Of a DNA stretch of 14,064 bases, positions 1-6,915 are shown one piece after another. The notes under the pieces were generated by a model that saw only the letters and a list, made by a program, of their open reading frames with translations, was not told where the DNA came from and ran no database searches. Position 1 is the first letter of the stretch, and each line of letters begins with the position of its first letter. The position numbers were made by a program, and so were the translations under genes. The DNA comes from Candidatus Hydrogenedentota bacterium (lineage in GTDB: Bacteria; UBA8481; J006). The stretch covers positions 1 through 14,064 of the forward strand of contig RFFU01000131.1 in the NCBI GenBank assembly GCA_003697085.1, written 5' to 3'.

Positions 1-497
1 TCATTCTCGACCCAGGCTTCTCCCGTGGAGGTACGCCGCACCGGTCCGCAGTGCCCGTGATCCGTATATTCGCAGAGACAAACATCGGCGATCGTAACGA
101 GTTCGGGGAACCGTTTTTTGAGAAGCCGCAAGGCCTCGGGAACCGGCCCCTTCTCGTCCCACGCTCCCGAACCCTCCGCATCCTTCCTCTCAGGTATTCC
201 GAAGAGAATGACCGAGGCGAGACCGCGGGAGACGAGCGGTTCGAGATGAGCCTCGAGGCGGTCGACGGTGAATTGAGAAATGCCCGGCATCGAAGCGATC
301 GGACGTTTCTCGTTTCGGCCGGCCCGCACAAAGAGCGGATAGACCAGGTCCTGCGGCCGAATCTCCGTCTCCGCCGTCATTTCCCGCAACAATCTCTTCG
401 CACGCAGACGGCGCGGCCGAAAGACCCCTTCGATCACCCCCGATTCTTCCGCCGAACCGGGGTTTTCTCTTCCCCTTTCTTCGCTTTCTTCTCGCAT
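1..497 (-). CDS. hemB: 5-aminolevulinate dehydratase (porphobilinogen synthase), 5' part
   Basis: HemB condenses two 5-aminolevulinate molecules to porphobilinogen in the cytoplasm, an early step of haem, sirohaem and cobalamin synthesis. The minus-strand reading gives 165 codons before the window edge, about half of the usual 320-340 residues. Family hallmarks are RPRRLR (27-32), DLVYPLFV (50-57), IASMPG (67-72) and the zinc-site stretch DVCLCEYTDHGHCG (138-151). That stretch carries Cys140, Cys142 and Cys150, the Zn-dependent type of active site. The catalytic lysines lie beyond the edge. ATG at 497 is chosen because GGGAGG (504-509) sits 6 bases upstream. The first 25 residues are a Glu/Arg-rich extension before the conserved RPRR. 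It lies downstream of the PKS operon on the same strand, 341 bases away, so co-transcription is possible but unproven. Confidence 0.95.
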   Translation of the reverse strand, partial: MREESEERGRENPGSAEESGVIEGVFRPRRLRAKRLLREMTAETEIRPQDLVYPLFVRAGRNEKRPIASMPGISQFTVDRLEAHLEPLVSRGLASVILFGIPERKDAEGSGAWDEKGPVPEALRLLKKRFPELVTIADVCLCEYTDHGHCGPVRRTSTGEAWVEN

Positions 498-838
498 CCG
501 GTTCCTCCCGTCCTTTCGCTCAGCCCATTCCCGCGTAACCGGGAATCGATTTGGATATTCAGCCCTTCTTCGGCCCTCCCCCCGGATCTTGTGACGCGCG
601 AAGTTTCCACGCTGGTTTTTCCGATTTTCTTCGTCTTCTTCTCACAGGGCGGCGAAACTCGCGCTAGAAACAGCCCGATTCCTCTTTCCTTCATCCCTTG
701 GGTTTAGTCTAACCCGCCTCAACCAAAGAAAAAACCGGGAAAAATGGAAAAACGTATTACGTCTCCTTAACCCCGAGTTCGGCGAAAGACGAGGAAGGGA
801 AAGAATCGAAAAAGGACGAAGACCTTCTGCGAATGCGG
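498..838. other. intergenic region between U32 gene and hemB
   Basis: I see no convincing gene here. An open frame on the minus strand (434-694) is low in family-like content. Part of it reads across a palindromic repeat, giving the DSRLRGN-type peptide typical of such repeats. The stretch holds that palindrome (527-546), a short GGGTT/AACCC hairpin near 700-716, and T-rich tracts on the minus strand around 720-770. No clear rho-independent terminator or consensus promoter for hemB is visible. Confidence 0.6.
527..546. repeat. REP-like palindrome
   Basis: ATTCCCG (527-533) and CGGGAAT (540-546) form a perfect 7-bp inverted repeat with a 6-base loop, in the hemB leader. This core resembles the dispersed ATTCCCGC...GCGGGAAT palindromes seen in many bacterial genomes. 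Only one copy occurs in the window, so dispersal is not shown. Confidence 0.45.
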
Positions 839-2032
839 TTACTCGCCCAGAACAAGCCTCCTCTGGAACGCCTCCAACGCCTCGGGATACTCCTCGGGGA
901 ATCGTACCGCGTTCCTCCCCCACTCACGGCAGAGGGAACAGCGGAAACATTTTTCCGGCAGGCATCCCCCTTTTCGAAAGACCGCTTCGAGGTAGCCGTC
1001 GAGTGCGCGGTTTTCGATCCAAAGATCCTTCTCTATCCGATCGGCGGTTCGCGACGCCTGACGAAGCAATCGAAGGTGCCGCAGTCCTGAGAGAAAGAAG
1101 GTACTGAATGCGGTACGCGGGTCGAGGTGAACGTTACCTCTCGCCAGGAGGTCGAGCAGATTACCGTCAAAGCGCCGCGAAGAGTACGCCTGCACACGTT
1201 GAACGAGCCGTTCCGTGGAACAACCGCGGCCGGCAATCTTGAACCGTCTGTACCCCAGTTCCTCATAAAGGTGTAAATCTTCCGGACGGATCCAGTCCTG
1301 CATCATCAAACGCGCAGGATCCCTCGCGAATTCGGCTTGGCACTGGAAATAACAAGCATCCGGACGCGGAATAAGATTTCGGGAAGCCTCCCCGATATCC
1401 TTGGCGTGACACGGGGCCCAGGCACATCCGAGTTCACAGCGATTGTTCACGAAGATTTCCAAGGTATTCGAGTCGAATTTTTTCGCCAAACGGGCCAGCC
1501 GTTTCGGATCCCGATTCACCAACATCGAATCGAGAACAACGATCGAGGCTCCGAGATCCAGCCATGACGCGACCTTTCTCTCGTCATCCGCTCGAGCGAA
1601 GACACTCACACGAACCTTCAGGGGAGTATGTTCTTTGACGACGCGAAGAAGAAACGGCGAGACGACGGTGACGGATTCCACGCCGATCTCAACAAGCCAG
1701 GACAGAAACCTCCGGAGCCGGCGAAAGCCGGAGGGGGTTACGGCGTCACCGGTTCCTCCATCCGCGGCATTGAGAAGATAGTTAAAGCCGATTCCTTTTT
1801 CGCGGGCGTCCGCGACGTGCCTTTCCAGGCGCCGGCGACCGATCTTCGGAACGAGGAAGCGGTGTCTTCCCCCACCGTAGCCGTCGTCTTCCATTCTCCC
1901 GTAAATCTCAATGACACCCTTTCCCTCGATGCGATCGAGAAACTCCTTCTCGAAACTCGTAGCCACCGAGAAACCGGTTCCGCCCTTCTTCGCGATATTT
2001 TCCCCGTATTTCCTTGTCTCCGCGTTCCGCAT
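839..2032 (-). CDS. U32 peptidase-family protein (UbiU/UbiV/YhbU-like), probable Fe-S protein
   Basis: This 397-residue protein looks like a member of the peptidase U32 superfamily. That superfamily includes proven non-proteases such as the O2-independent ubiquinone hydroxylases UbiU/UbiV and RNA hydroxylation factors. Visible features are a barrel-like N-terminal half (GIGFNYLLNA 81-90, VTVVSPFLLR 121-130) and a cysteine cluster C199-x3-C203-x4-C208 followed by C227-x3-C231. Next come the typical DLHLYEELGYRRFKIAGRG stretch (252-270) and a second cluster near the C-terminus, C357-x4-C362-x2-C365-x2-C368. The clusters suggest one or two iron-sulfur clusters. The start (ATG 2032) lies 6 bases after the PKS stop, with AGGAAGGA a little far upstream, so translation is probably coupled. 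I infer a redox or hydroxylation step on the PKS product. Family assignment is fairly sure; substrate is unknown. Confidence 0.75.
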   Translation of the reverse strand: MRNAETRKYGENIAKKGGTGFSVATSFEKEFLDRIEGKGVIEIYGRMEDDGYGGGRHRFLVPKIGRRRLERHVADAREKGIGFNYLLNAADGGTGDAVTPSGFRRLRRFLSWLVEIGVESVTVVSPFLLRVVKEHTPLKVRVSVFARADDERKVASWLDLGASIVVLDSMLVNRDPKRLARLAKKFDSNTLEIFVNNRCELGCAWAPCHAKDIGEASRNLIPRPDACYFQCQAEFARDPARLMMQDWIRPEDLHLYEELGYRRFKIAGRGCSTERLVQRVQAYSSRRFDGNLLDLLARGNVHLDPRTAFSTFFLSGLRHLRLLRQASRTADRIEKDLWIENRALDGYLEAVFRKGGCLPEKCFRCSLCREWGRNAVRFPEEYPEALEAFQRRLVLGE

Positions 2033-2038
2033 CCTTCG

Positions 2039-3112
2039 TCAATCCTTCCTCAAGACGGCCATATCCGCCTGAAATCCCGGGCCGACCGCAATAATCCCGT
2101 GGAACCTCCCATCCTGTTCTGCTTTCAGGAAACGTTCGAGGATGAAGAAGATTGTAGCGGAGGACATATTGCCGAAATCCCTGAGCACGCCTCGGCTGAG
2201 AGAAAGATCTTCCGGAGACAAACCGAGCGATTCCTCGATCGCCTCCAAAATCTTCGGCCCCCCGGGGTGCACGAGCCAGGAGCGAACCGGTTCGGGAAGT
2301 TGAAAGCCATCGAGTATTTCGCGGACGGCGGGAATCAGGTCGGTTCGAATGAAGCGTGGGATTCGAGGCGAAAGAAAGATGTGAAATCCTGTTTCCTCGA
2401 GATCGAATCCCATAAAAGATTCCGTACCGTCGAAAAAGCGTGTCCCCACCTCCTCGAGAGCAAAGCCGCCTTCTCCGCGGCAACCGAGCACCAGCGCGGC
2501 GGCCCCGTCGCCGAAGATGGCACACGAGACCAGATGATCACCGGTTCCGTCCGTCGGCTGAAAATTCATCGTCGGCGTTTCGGCTGCGACGATGAGAACG
2601 GTGCTGGTCGGATTTCCCCGCAAATAATCACGCGCGATGCGTAATGCGGCGACCCCCGCCGCACAGCCCAATTCCGTGACCGGAAGACGCCCCACATCCC
2701 GCCGAAACGGATATTCGGCAAGAAGAAAGGCATCCAACGAAGGAATCATAAAGCCCGTGCATGACGTCGTGATGATGAGATCGATCTCTTCAAAGGAACA
2801 CCCTGCGTTTTCCATCGCCCTTTTCACCACCTCGGAGCCGAGCCGTCGACAGGCGTCGATGTAGAGGCGGTTCTTCTTCCCCAACGGCCTCGGGTTCAAG
2901 AGATCTCTGACGGGAAGCACGCTGTAGCGACGACCGACCCCCGCGTTCCGGAAAACCCGCTCACATCGTTCGAGAGAAAGATCGAAATTCTCTTCTCCCA
3001 CGCGAGAATACCATTCCCGCAAGGCTTCGATGGCTTCTTCCTGAGAAAAAGATTTTTCTGGATTGGCGGTCGCCAATCCCAGGATGCGGATCGGGTCCGC
3101 GCCTCGAGTCAC
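2039..3112 (-). CDS. type III polyketide synthase (chalcone synthase-like)
   Basis: This 357-residue protein has the usual length of a bacterial type III polyketide synthase, a homodimeric ketosynthase that extends an acyl-CoA starter with malonyl-CoA. The catalytic triad is visible: Cys150 in ELGCAAGVAAL, His282 in WLVHPGGPKIL, and Asn315 in DFGNMSSATI. The thiolase-fold motif TTSCTGFMIPSLDA (115-128) and the C-terminal GPGFQAD loop (344-350) are also intact. It overlaps the yceI-like stop by 4 bases (ATGA) and is followed after 6 bases by the U32 gene, so the three are one translationally coupled operon. The GCAAG-type active site fits the bacterial PKS18/alkylresorcinol/RppA-like group rather than a FabH or HMG-CoA synthase. 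Starter, number of extensions and product cannot be read from sequence. Confidence 0.93.
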   Translation of the reverse strand: MTRGADPIRILGLATANPEKSFSQEEAIEALREWYSRVGEENFDLSLERCERVFRNAGVGRRYSVLPVRDLLNPRPLGKKNRLYIDACRRLGSEVVKRAMENAGCSFEEIDLIITTSCTGFMIPSLDAFLLAEYPFRRDVGRLPVTELGCAAGVAALRIARDYLRGNPTSTVLIVAAETPTMNFQPTDGTGDHLVSCAIFGDGAAALVLGCRGEGGFALEEVGTRFFDGTESFMGFDLEETGFHIFLSPRIPRFIRTDLIPAVREILDGFQLPEPVRSWLVHPGGPKILEAIEESLGLSPEDLSLSRGVLRDFGNMSSATIFFILERFLKAEQDGRFHGIIAVGPGFQADMAVLRKD

Positions 3113-3717
3113 GAGGCCGTGGACTCTCGAGTCAATCTCCCCTGCGCGTGAAATTTAACCTCGACGTTGTCTCCCACCCTCAAAAAAAGGAAGCCGGGAC
3201 GTTCCATTCCGAAATCGGTGATCCGCAAATCGGCACGCCCGTCCACAACGGCATAATCGTCCGTCAAACCCGCGCGAATCCTCAACCCCGTCTTTCGAAC
3301 GACCCCGTGAATGGTCAGCGTCCCAACCGCTAAAGCGGTGAACGTATCGGCCGTCTCCCATTTGACGTCTCTGAGTTCCTCAAGATGAAAGCGGATATTC
3401 GGATACTTCCTGGCTTCAAATGTCTTGTACATATTCTTGTCGCGAGCGGAGATTCCCGTCTTGAGTGACTTGACGGGAATAATGACGTCCGCGTACGCGG
3501 TTTCCGTCAGTTTCTCCTTGTCCGCCCCGAATTTTCCCAGCACGGTGCTCGTTCTTCCCTCGAAATTGTGAGCGGTCGAATGGCCGAAAAAGACGATTTC
3601 ATTTCTCCCTGAATCGCGGGTCGTATAGTCCAGGATCCCGGCGGAAGTGGCGGCGATAAAGACCGCCATCCCAACCGCGATCACGAAACCACGCCTGACG
3701 AAAGACTGCACCGGCAT
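3109..3717 (-). CDS. YceI-family exported lipocalin-like protein
   Basis: A 202-residue exported protein of the YceI family. Members form an extended beta-barrel that holds polyisoprenoid or similar amphiphilic molecules in the periplasm. Residues 1-26 form a signal peptide: positively charged VRR, a hydrophobic stretch 10-23, and ATSA before the likely cleavage site. The mature part has the family motifs: FFGHSTAHNFEG (43-54), the ARDKNMYKTFEARKYPNI block (91-108), LTIHGVVRKT (134-143) and the closing VGDNVEVKF strand (181-189). ATG 3717 has an excellent AAGGAGG (3725-3731) 7 bases upstream. The stop overlaps the type III PKS start by 4 bases. Close coupling to a lipid-like polyketide synthase suggests it may bind or carry the product or a quinone precursor; this is inference. 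Confidence 0.92.
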   Translation of the reverse strand: MPVQSFVRRGFVIAVGMAVFIAATSAGILDYTTRDSGRNEIVFFGHSTAHNFEGRTSTVLGKFGADKEKLTETAYADVIIPVKSLKTGISARDKNMYKTFEARKYPNIRFHLEELRDVKWETADTFTALAVGTLTIHGVVRKTGLRIRAGLTDDYAVVDGRADLRITDFGMERPGFLFLRVGDNVEVKFHAQGRLTRESTAS

Positions 3718-3729
3718 TTCCTCTCCTCC

Positions 3730-3912
3730 TTACTTTTCTTTCTTCTCGATCAGCACCAAATCATACCATCCCGTCCGATAGATCCGAGTTTCTTCCTTCT
3801 CGATTGTCACCGAATTCCCGAATTTCGAGCAATGGGAAACCGCCACCTGAATGGAGGCAGCAAGAAATGTGCCACTCTGCTTACTTTCACGCCACTTCTT
3901 CCGCTTCTCCAT
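3730..3912 (-). CDS. small unrecognised ORF, possibly the 3' remnant of a longer gene
   Basis: A 60-codon frame ends 12 bases before the YceI start. Its TAA overlaps the YceI Shine-Dalgarno, as in a coupled operon. The C-terminal part, including VTIEKEETRIYRTGWYDLVL, looks like real protein. The same frame stays plausible upstream of the ATG, through IFEIIQPP, to about 3950, where it runs into the promoter and start region of the oppositely oriented dehydrogenase gene. A GGAGG lies near 3950 but with no standard start codon at proper spacing. It could be a genuine small protein or the tail of a truncated gene, perhaps an enzyme of the same pathway. I do not recognise the family. Confidence 0.35.
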   Translation of the reverse strand: MEKRKKWRESKQSGTFLAASIQVAVSHCSKFGNSVTIEKEETRIYRTGWYDLVLIEKKEK

Positions 3913-4002
3913 CGGCGGCTGGATGATTTCAAAAATCGAAATTCCTCCTTGCTCTTGCTCATTCCGTTTGCAGAAGACGCCAAAGAAGGAAAGAATGTTC
4001 CC

Positions 4003-5035
4003 ATGAAAGCCGTCTCACTCGAAAAACAGTCTCCCATTGAGGAACTCCCGTTGAATCTCTCTGAATTCCCCGTCCCCGAACCGAAGGCGGAAGAGGTCCT
4101 CGTGAAGGTGGAGGCCTGCGGTGTCTGCCGTACCGATCTCCATATCGTCGAAGGAGACCTTCCTCTCAGGGCCTCACCAACCATTCCAGGGCATCAGATT
4201 GTCGGCACCGTCGCGGAAGCCGGAGCCGGAGTGACACGCTTCACGGTTGGCGAGCGGGTCGGTATCGCCTGGTTGCATCATACTTGTTCGGAGTGTTTCC
4301 ATTGCCGGCGCGGGGAAGAAAACCTCTGCTCAGAAGCCCGGTTCACAGGGTGGGACGTGCCGGGAGGATTTGCGGAGTTCACGACCGTTCCCGAAACATT
4401 TGCCTACGCTCTTCCCTCTACAATTCCGGCTCCGACCGCGGCTCCTCTGCTTTGCGCCGGGATCATCGGATACCGCACACTCCGCCGCGCGGGGGTCGAA
4501 CCGGGGCGGCCGGCGGCCATTTGGGGGTACGGGGCGGCCGGACACATTGCTCTTCAATTACTGAAATATTGGGAATGCCCGACCCTTGTCTTCACGAGAA
4601 CACGGCGGCATCAGGAAGAAGCCAAGGCTCTCGGAGCGGAATGGGTCGGCACGGCCGATCAGATACCTCCCTTTCTCCCGCATTCCGCGGCGGCTTTCTT
4701 TCCCAACGGCTCCCTCGTTCCCCGCGCTTTGGAACTTCTGGAACCCGGTGGGATCCTGGCCCTGGGCGGCATCCACCTTTCGGAGATCCCTTCTCTGAAC
4801 TACGACAAACATCTTTACCGCGAACGAACTCTGACAAGTGTCACCAACGCCACACGACGGGACGGGGAGGACTTTTTGTTGTTGGGCCCAGGAGATCCCG
4901 ATTCGAACCCGGGTTAAGATTTTTCCCCTCGAGAAGGCCGCCGAAGCCTTGCAGGCGCTCAAGGAGAGTCGCCTCGCCGGAGCCGCGGTTTTGGTTATGA
5001 ATTCCAAAGATCCCTCCGGAGAAACTTCCCTTTGA
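4003..5035 (+). pseudogene. zinc-dependent alcohol dehydrogenase (MDR family), frameshifted near the C-terminus
   Basis: A medium-chain, zinc-dependent NAD(P)-linked alcohol dehydrogenase. Visible features are catalytic-zinc ligands Cys42 (ACGVCRTDLH) and His64 (PGHQIVG), with Cys151 in LLCAGIIGYRTL. Structural-zinc cysteines are 95, 98, 101 and 109, and the Rossmann motif is GYGAAG (175-180). The frame opened at ATG 4003 runs to a premature TAA at 4915-4917, leaving a non-family tail after LLL (residue 294). From 4886 the +1 frame supplies exactly the missing C-terminus (AQEIPIRTRVKIFPLEKA... to the TGA at 5033-5035). One extra G in GGG 4884-4886 explains the break, and the repaired length is about 343, normal for the family. 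ATG 4003 fits the family N-terminus MKAV; AAGGAAAG (3986-3993) lies upstream. It may be a true mutation or a sequencing error. Confidence 0.88.
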
Positions 5036-6417
5036 ATCTCCTTTTGTGCCCGCGACATTTTTCGATTCCGGTTTCCAAACGCGATTCTGCGGAAAATCGT
5101 TTTTTCTCGCTGGCGTGGGCGCTTTCACTCCTTCTTGTCCTCTCTCCTCCGCCCCTCTCTTCCGCCGTGGAAGTCCCCACCGATCAGACGATCCTTCGCG
5201 AAACAAACGCTCTTCTCCCGCGGAAGAATTCGCAAAGCCTCCTTGCGCTTGCCCGAGCGAACGAAGAATTCGAACGAATACTTGCCGAGGCTTCTTCTAA
5301 AAGGTATGCCACGGGCCAATCGCCCCGTCAAATCGCATTTTACTTCGAAAAACAACTTTCGGCCCTTCCAAACCCGCTGCCGGGAGACTCGGAGGAATTC
5401 CAACGCCTTCGTTCCTTGAAAATCCGCCGACTCCGGGCGCTCCTTGGAATCGAGCCTCTGGCGGAGGTAGAGGGAATAGAGATCTTTTCTTCTTCTGACA
5501 GTGACAGTTTTCGTCGAATCAAACAAGGAGAAATTACATTTTTTGAAATCACCCTCCGAAACAACGGAAGAAATCCCGTTCTCATACGCCGGGTCTTTCC
5601 CGTTGGAGTTCACTATGGCGAGGATGCCGTACTTTCGTTCCGCCCCTACGGCTCGATCGAATTCGACCCCGAGCGCAACCTTTTTCGACACAACACGCTC
5701 GATCAGCGCCTTGCAGGCTGGCCCATCGAACACGGACTCCTTCTTCCCGGCGATACGCTTTCCGTAACCATTCGTTTTTTGCTTTCCCATTCCGGTTTCC
5801 AATCGATCGAAGTCGGAATCGAGTATCTCCGGATCGATCCGCGTCGGCTTTCCACATCTCTCTACATTCCCGAAAGTAATCTTGATCCGACGGTGAAAGA
5901 ATACCGTCCGGCGGGCAAGAAAGTGCGGAACCTCCGAACCGGTAAGGAACTGATTCTCGGCGAGTTTGTTGAACAACCGAAGACCTCTGTCGCGCAGATC
6001 CCGATCTTCGTTCCGCCGCGCAAGGAGGGCTCCCTTCTCCCTCCCGATTTCATCGCCGCGTACTATTGGAAAACAATCTCCGGATGGCTGGTGGAAGAAG
6101 AGGACGGAGTTCATCTCATCTCGCCGAGTGCGGACACGCACTGGTATCGTTTGGAATTTCCCGCGGTCGTGGCAGCCGCGGACCAAGCCTCCAGAAACGG
6201 AACGATAAGGATTCTCATTGAAAAGCGTTTACAAAAACGTCTCTCCGGATGGCCGATTCGAGGTTGGAGACGTATGGAAATGGGGTATTCGGGGTTTTTA
6301 GACGAACGATGGCTTCTCGATCTCTTCGAACTCATTGAAAATGAGCGTCTTCTCCTTCAGCCTGTGGAAAACTTCGTTTCCGGAAAATTTTTTTCATTAA
6401 AAATGATGGATTTTTGA
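5032..6417 (+). CDS. exported protein of unknown function
   Basis: A 461-residue protein starting with TTG at 5032. The start overlaps the dehydrogenase TGA (TTGA), with GGAG (5018-5021) 10 bases upstream, which indicates translational coupling. The N-terminus has a basic segment followed by a hydrophobic core, LAWALSLLLVLSPPPLSSA (28-46), with a likely signal-peptidase site after SSA. Residues about 60-140 are helical and charged. Residues about 145-270 alternate short hydrophobic strands (EITFFEITLRNNGRNPVLI) and resemble an immunoglobulin-like beta-sandwich. The last 130 residues are rich in Trp and Tyr. No catalytic motif or known family is apparent. The long n-region leaves a later start possible. 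The gene is well formed and in normal codon use, so it is probably a real periplasmic or surface protein. Confidence 0.8.
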   Translation: MNLLLCPRHFSIPVSKRDSAENRFFSLAWALSLLLVLSPPPLSSAVEVPTDQTILRETNALLPRKNSQSLLALARANEEFERILAEASSKRYATGQSPRQIAFYFEKQLSALPNPLPGDSEEFQRLRSLKIRRLRALLGIEPLAEVEGIEIFSSSDSDSFRRIKQGEITFFEITLRNNGRNPVLIRRVFPVGVHYGEDAVLSFRPYGSIEFDPERNLFRHNTLDQRLAGWPIEHGLLLPGDTLSVTIRFLLSHSGFQSIEVGIEYLRIDPRRLSTSLYIPESNLDPTVKEYRPAGKKVRNLRTGKELILGEFVEQPKTSVAQIPIFVPPRKEGSLLPPDFIAAYYWKTISGWLVEEEDGVHLISPSADTHWYRLEFPAVVAAADQASRNGTIRILIEKRLQKRLSGWPIRGWRRMEMGYSGFLDERWLLDLFELIENERLLLQPVENFVSGKFFSLKMMDF

Positions 6418-6449
6418 TTTTTTCTCTGGCGCAGGCACGCGTATTGCTT

Positions 6450-6455
6450 TATAAT
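6450..6455 (+). promoter_or_regulatory. -10 box TATAAT of the sRNA candidate
   Basis: A perfect TATAAT lies just upstream of the structured region. The hexamer 17 bases upstream (TGGCGC, 6427-6432) matches the -35 consensus poorly. Predicted transcription start is about 6461-6463. Confidence 0.45.
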
Positions 6456-6460
6456 CTAAC

Positions 6461-6672
6461 CAAAAGGATCGGTTGTTTTGGATCCAGGTTCTTCTCCACC
6501 GGCGAGGTGACCACGAAAATCTCTCTCAGCCTCGTCGGCAAGCGACCGTTGGGAGAAAGTCCGGACCCGAAACAGCCCCCAATATGGCGAGCGTGTGGTT
6601 GGCCCTGACCCCAGGATCCCCCAAGCCCCCCCCAGGGTTTTACCACGTTATGCGCTCGCCATTATTTTTTTT
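6461..6672 (+). ncRNA. candidate structured small RNA, about 210 nt, family not recognised
   Basis: Between a consensus -10 box and a terminator lies a series of stems. CCAAAA/TTTTGG lies near 6460-6480. CCGGCGAGG (6499-6507) pairs with CCTCGTCGG (6530-6538), 9 bp with one G-U. TTGGG (6549-6553) pairs with CCCAA (6578-6582). A long terminal hairpin spans 6584-6662. A competing hairpin CACC/GGTG overlaps the second stem. No long open frame with a start signal is present, and neighbouring genes are a finished exported-protein gene and a convergent MarR gene, so this is not an obvious leader. Its length resembles 6S-class RNAs, but I cannot form the 5'-3' closing stem expected for 6S. Confidence 0.45.
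6584..6672 (+). terminator. rho-independent terminator with long hairpin
   Basis: ATGGCGAGCG (6584-6593) pairs perfectly with CGCTCGCCAT (6653-6662), 10 bp. Inside, GTGGT (6595-6599) pairs with ACCAC (6642-6646), and CCCTG (6603-6607) with CAGGG (6633-6637). The tail is TA followed by eight T (6665-6672). The C8 run at 6626-6633 lies in the loop. It ends the sRNA candidate and could also stop read-through from the upstream exported-protein gene. Confidence 0.7.
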
Positions 6673-6731
6673 AATCATCTCCTACACGGACGTGAGCCCG
6701 GAAACGTGAAGGATGGATGAGGTGGATGGAT

Positions 6732-6806
6732 CGCAAACTCTCCAGGCCGCCAAGGAAACGACGGCGAAAGGCGCGATATTTCGAGCGCGGAGCGCAGACT
6801 CTCCAG
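6732..6806. repeat. imperfect 14-bp direct repeat
   Basis: CGCA(A/G)ACTCTCCAG occurs at 6732-6745 and again at 6793-6806, differing at one base, with starts 61 bases apart. No gene overlaps it. Function is unknown; it may be a duplicated protein-binding site or chance. Confidence 0.4.
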
Positions 6807-6915
6807 TCAACAGGAAAAAAGTTTCGGAGTGTAACTTCCCGCTTCTCTTCTTTCCAATCCCTTCGATTCCAGTTTCGAAATTCCGATTGTCTCGGTCGAA
6901 TGCGGCTTTTTTCCT

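Larger units (their letters stand above)
6418..6915. other. intergenic region holding an sRNA candidate and short direct repeats
   Basis: No protein gene is supported. The first half is occupied by the small-RNA candidate at 6450-6672. The second half (6673-6915) contains an imperfect 14-base direct repeat (6732-6745 and 6793-6806) and no recognisable promoter or terminator for the flanking genes. Short open frames such as 6713-6919 have low-complexity translations and no start signals. Confidence 0.6.

Noticed and set aside
434-694. Minus-strand 86-codon frame ahead of hemB
   Set aside because: It overlaps hemB in another frame, is low in family-like content, and reads through a palindromic repeat.
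51-707. Plus-strand 218-codon open frame
   Set aside because: It is antisense to hemB; the minus strand gives clear HemB motifs including the Zn-site cysteines.
1628-2644. Plus-strand 338-codon open frame
   Set aside because: It is antisense to the U32 and PKS genes, both with intact family motifs on the minus strand.
3832-4002. 5' extension of the dehydrogenase frame to ATG 3832
   Set aside because: The extra 57 residues do not match the family N-terminus, which begins at MKAV (4003) behind a purine-rich ribosome site.
5125-6186. Minus-strand 353-codon frame
   Set aside because: It is antisense to the exported-protein gene, which has a signal peptide, coupling to the upstream gene and coherent composition.
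6553-6566. RNase P-like string GAGAAAGTCCGGAC
   Set aside because: It resembles the RNase P RNA core motif, but only about 110 bases follow before a terminator and the other conserved RNase P elements are absent.
6725-6830. Possible c-di-GMP (GEMM) riboswitch around CGCAAACTCTCC
   Set aside because: Only a short fragment resembles the GEMM core; the second helix and its tetraloop-receptor partner are missing and no gene follows on the plus strand.
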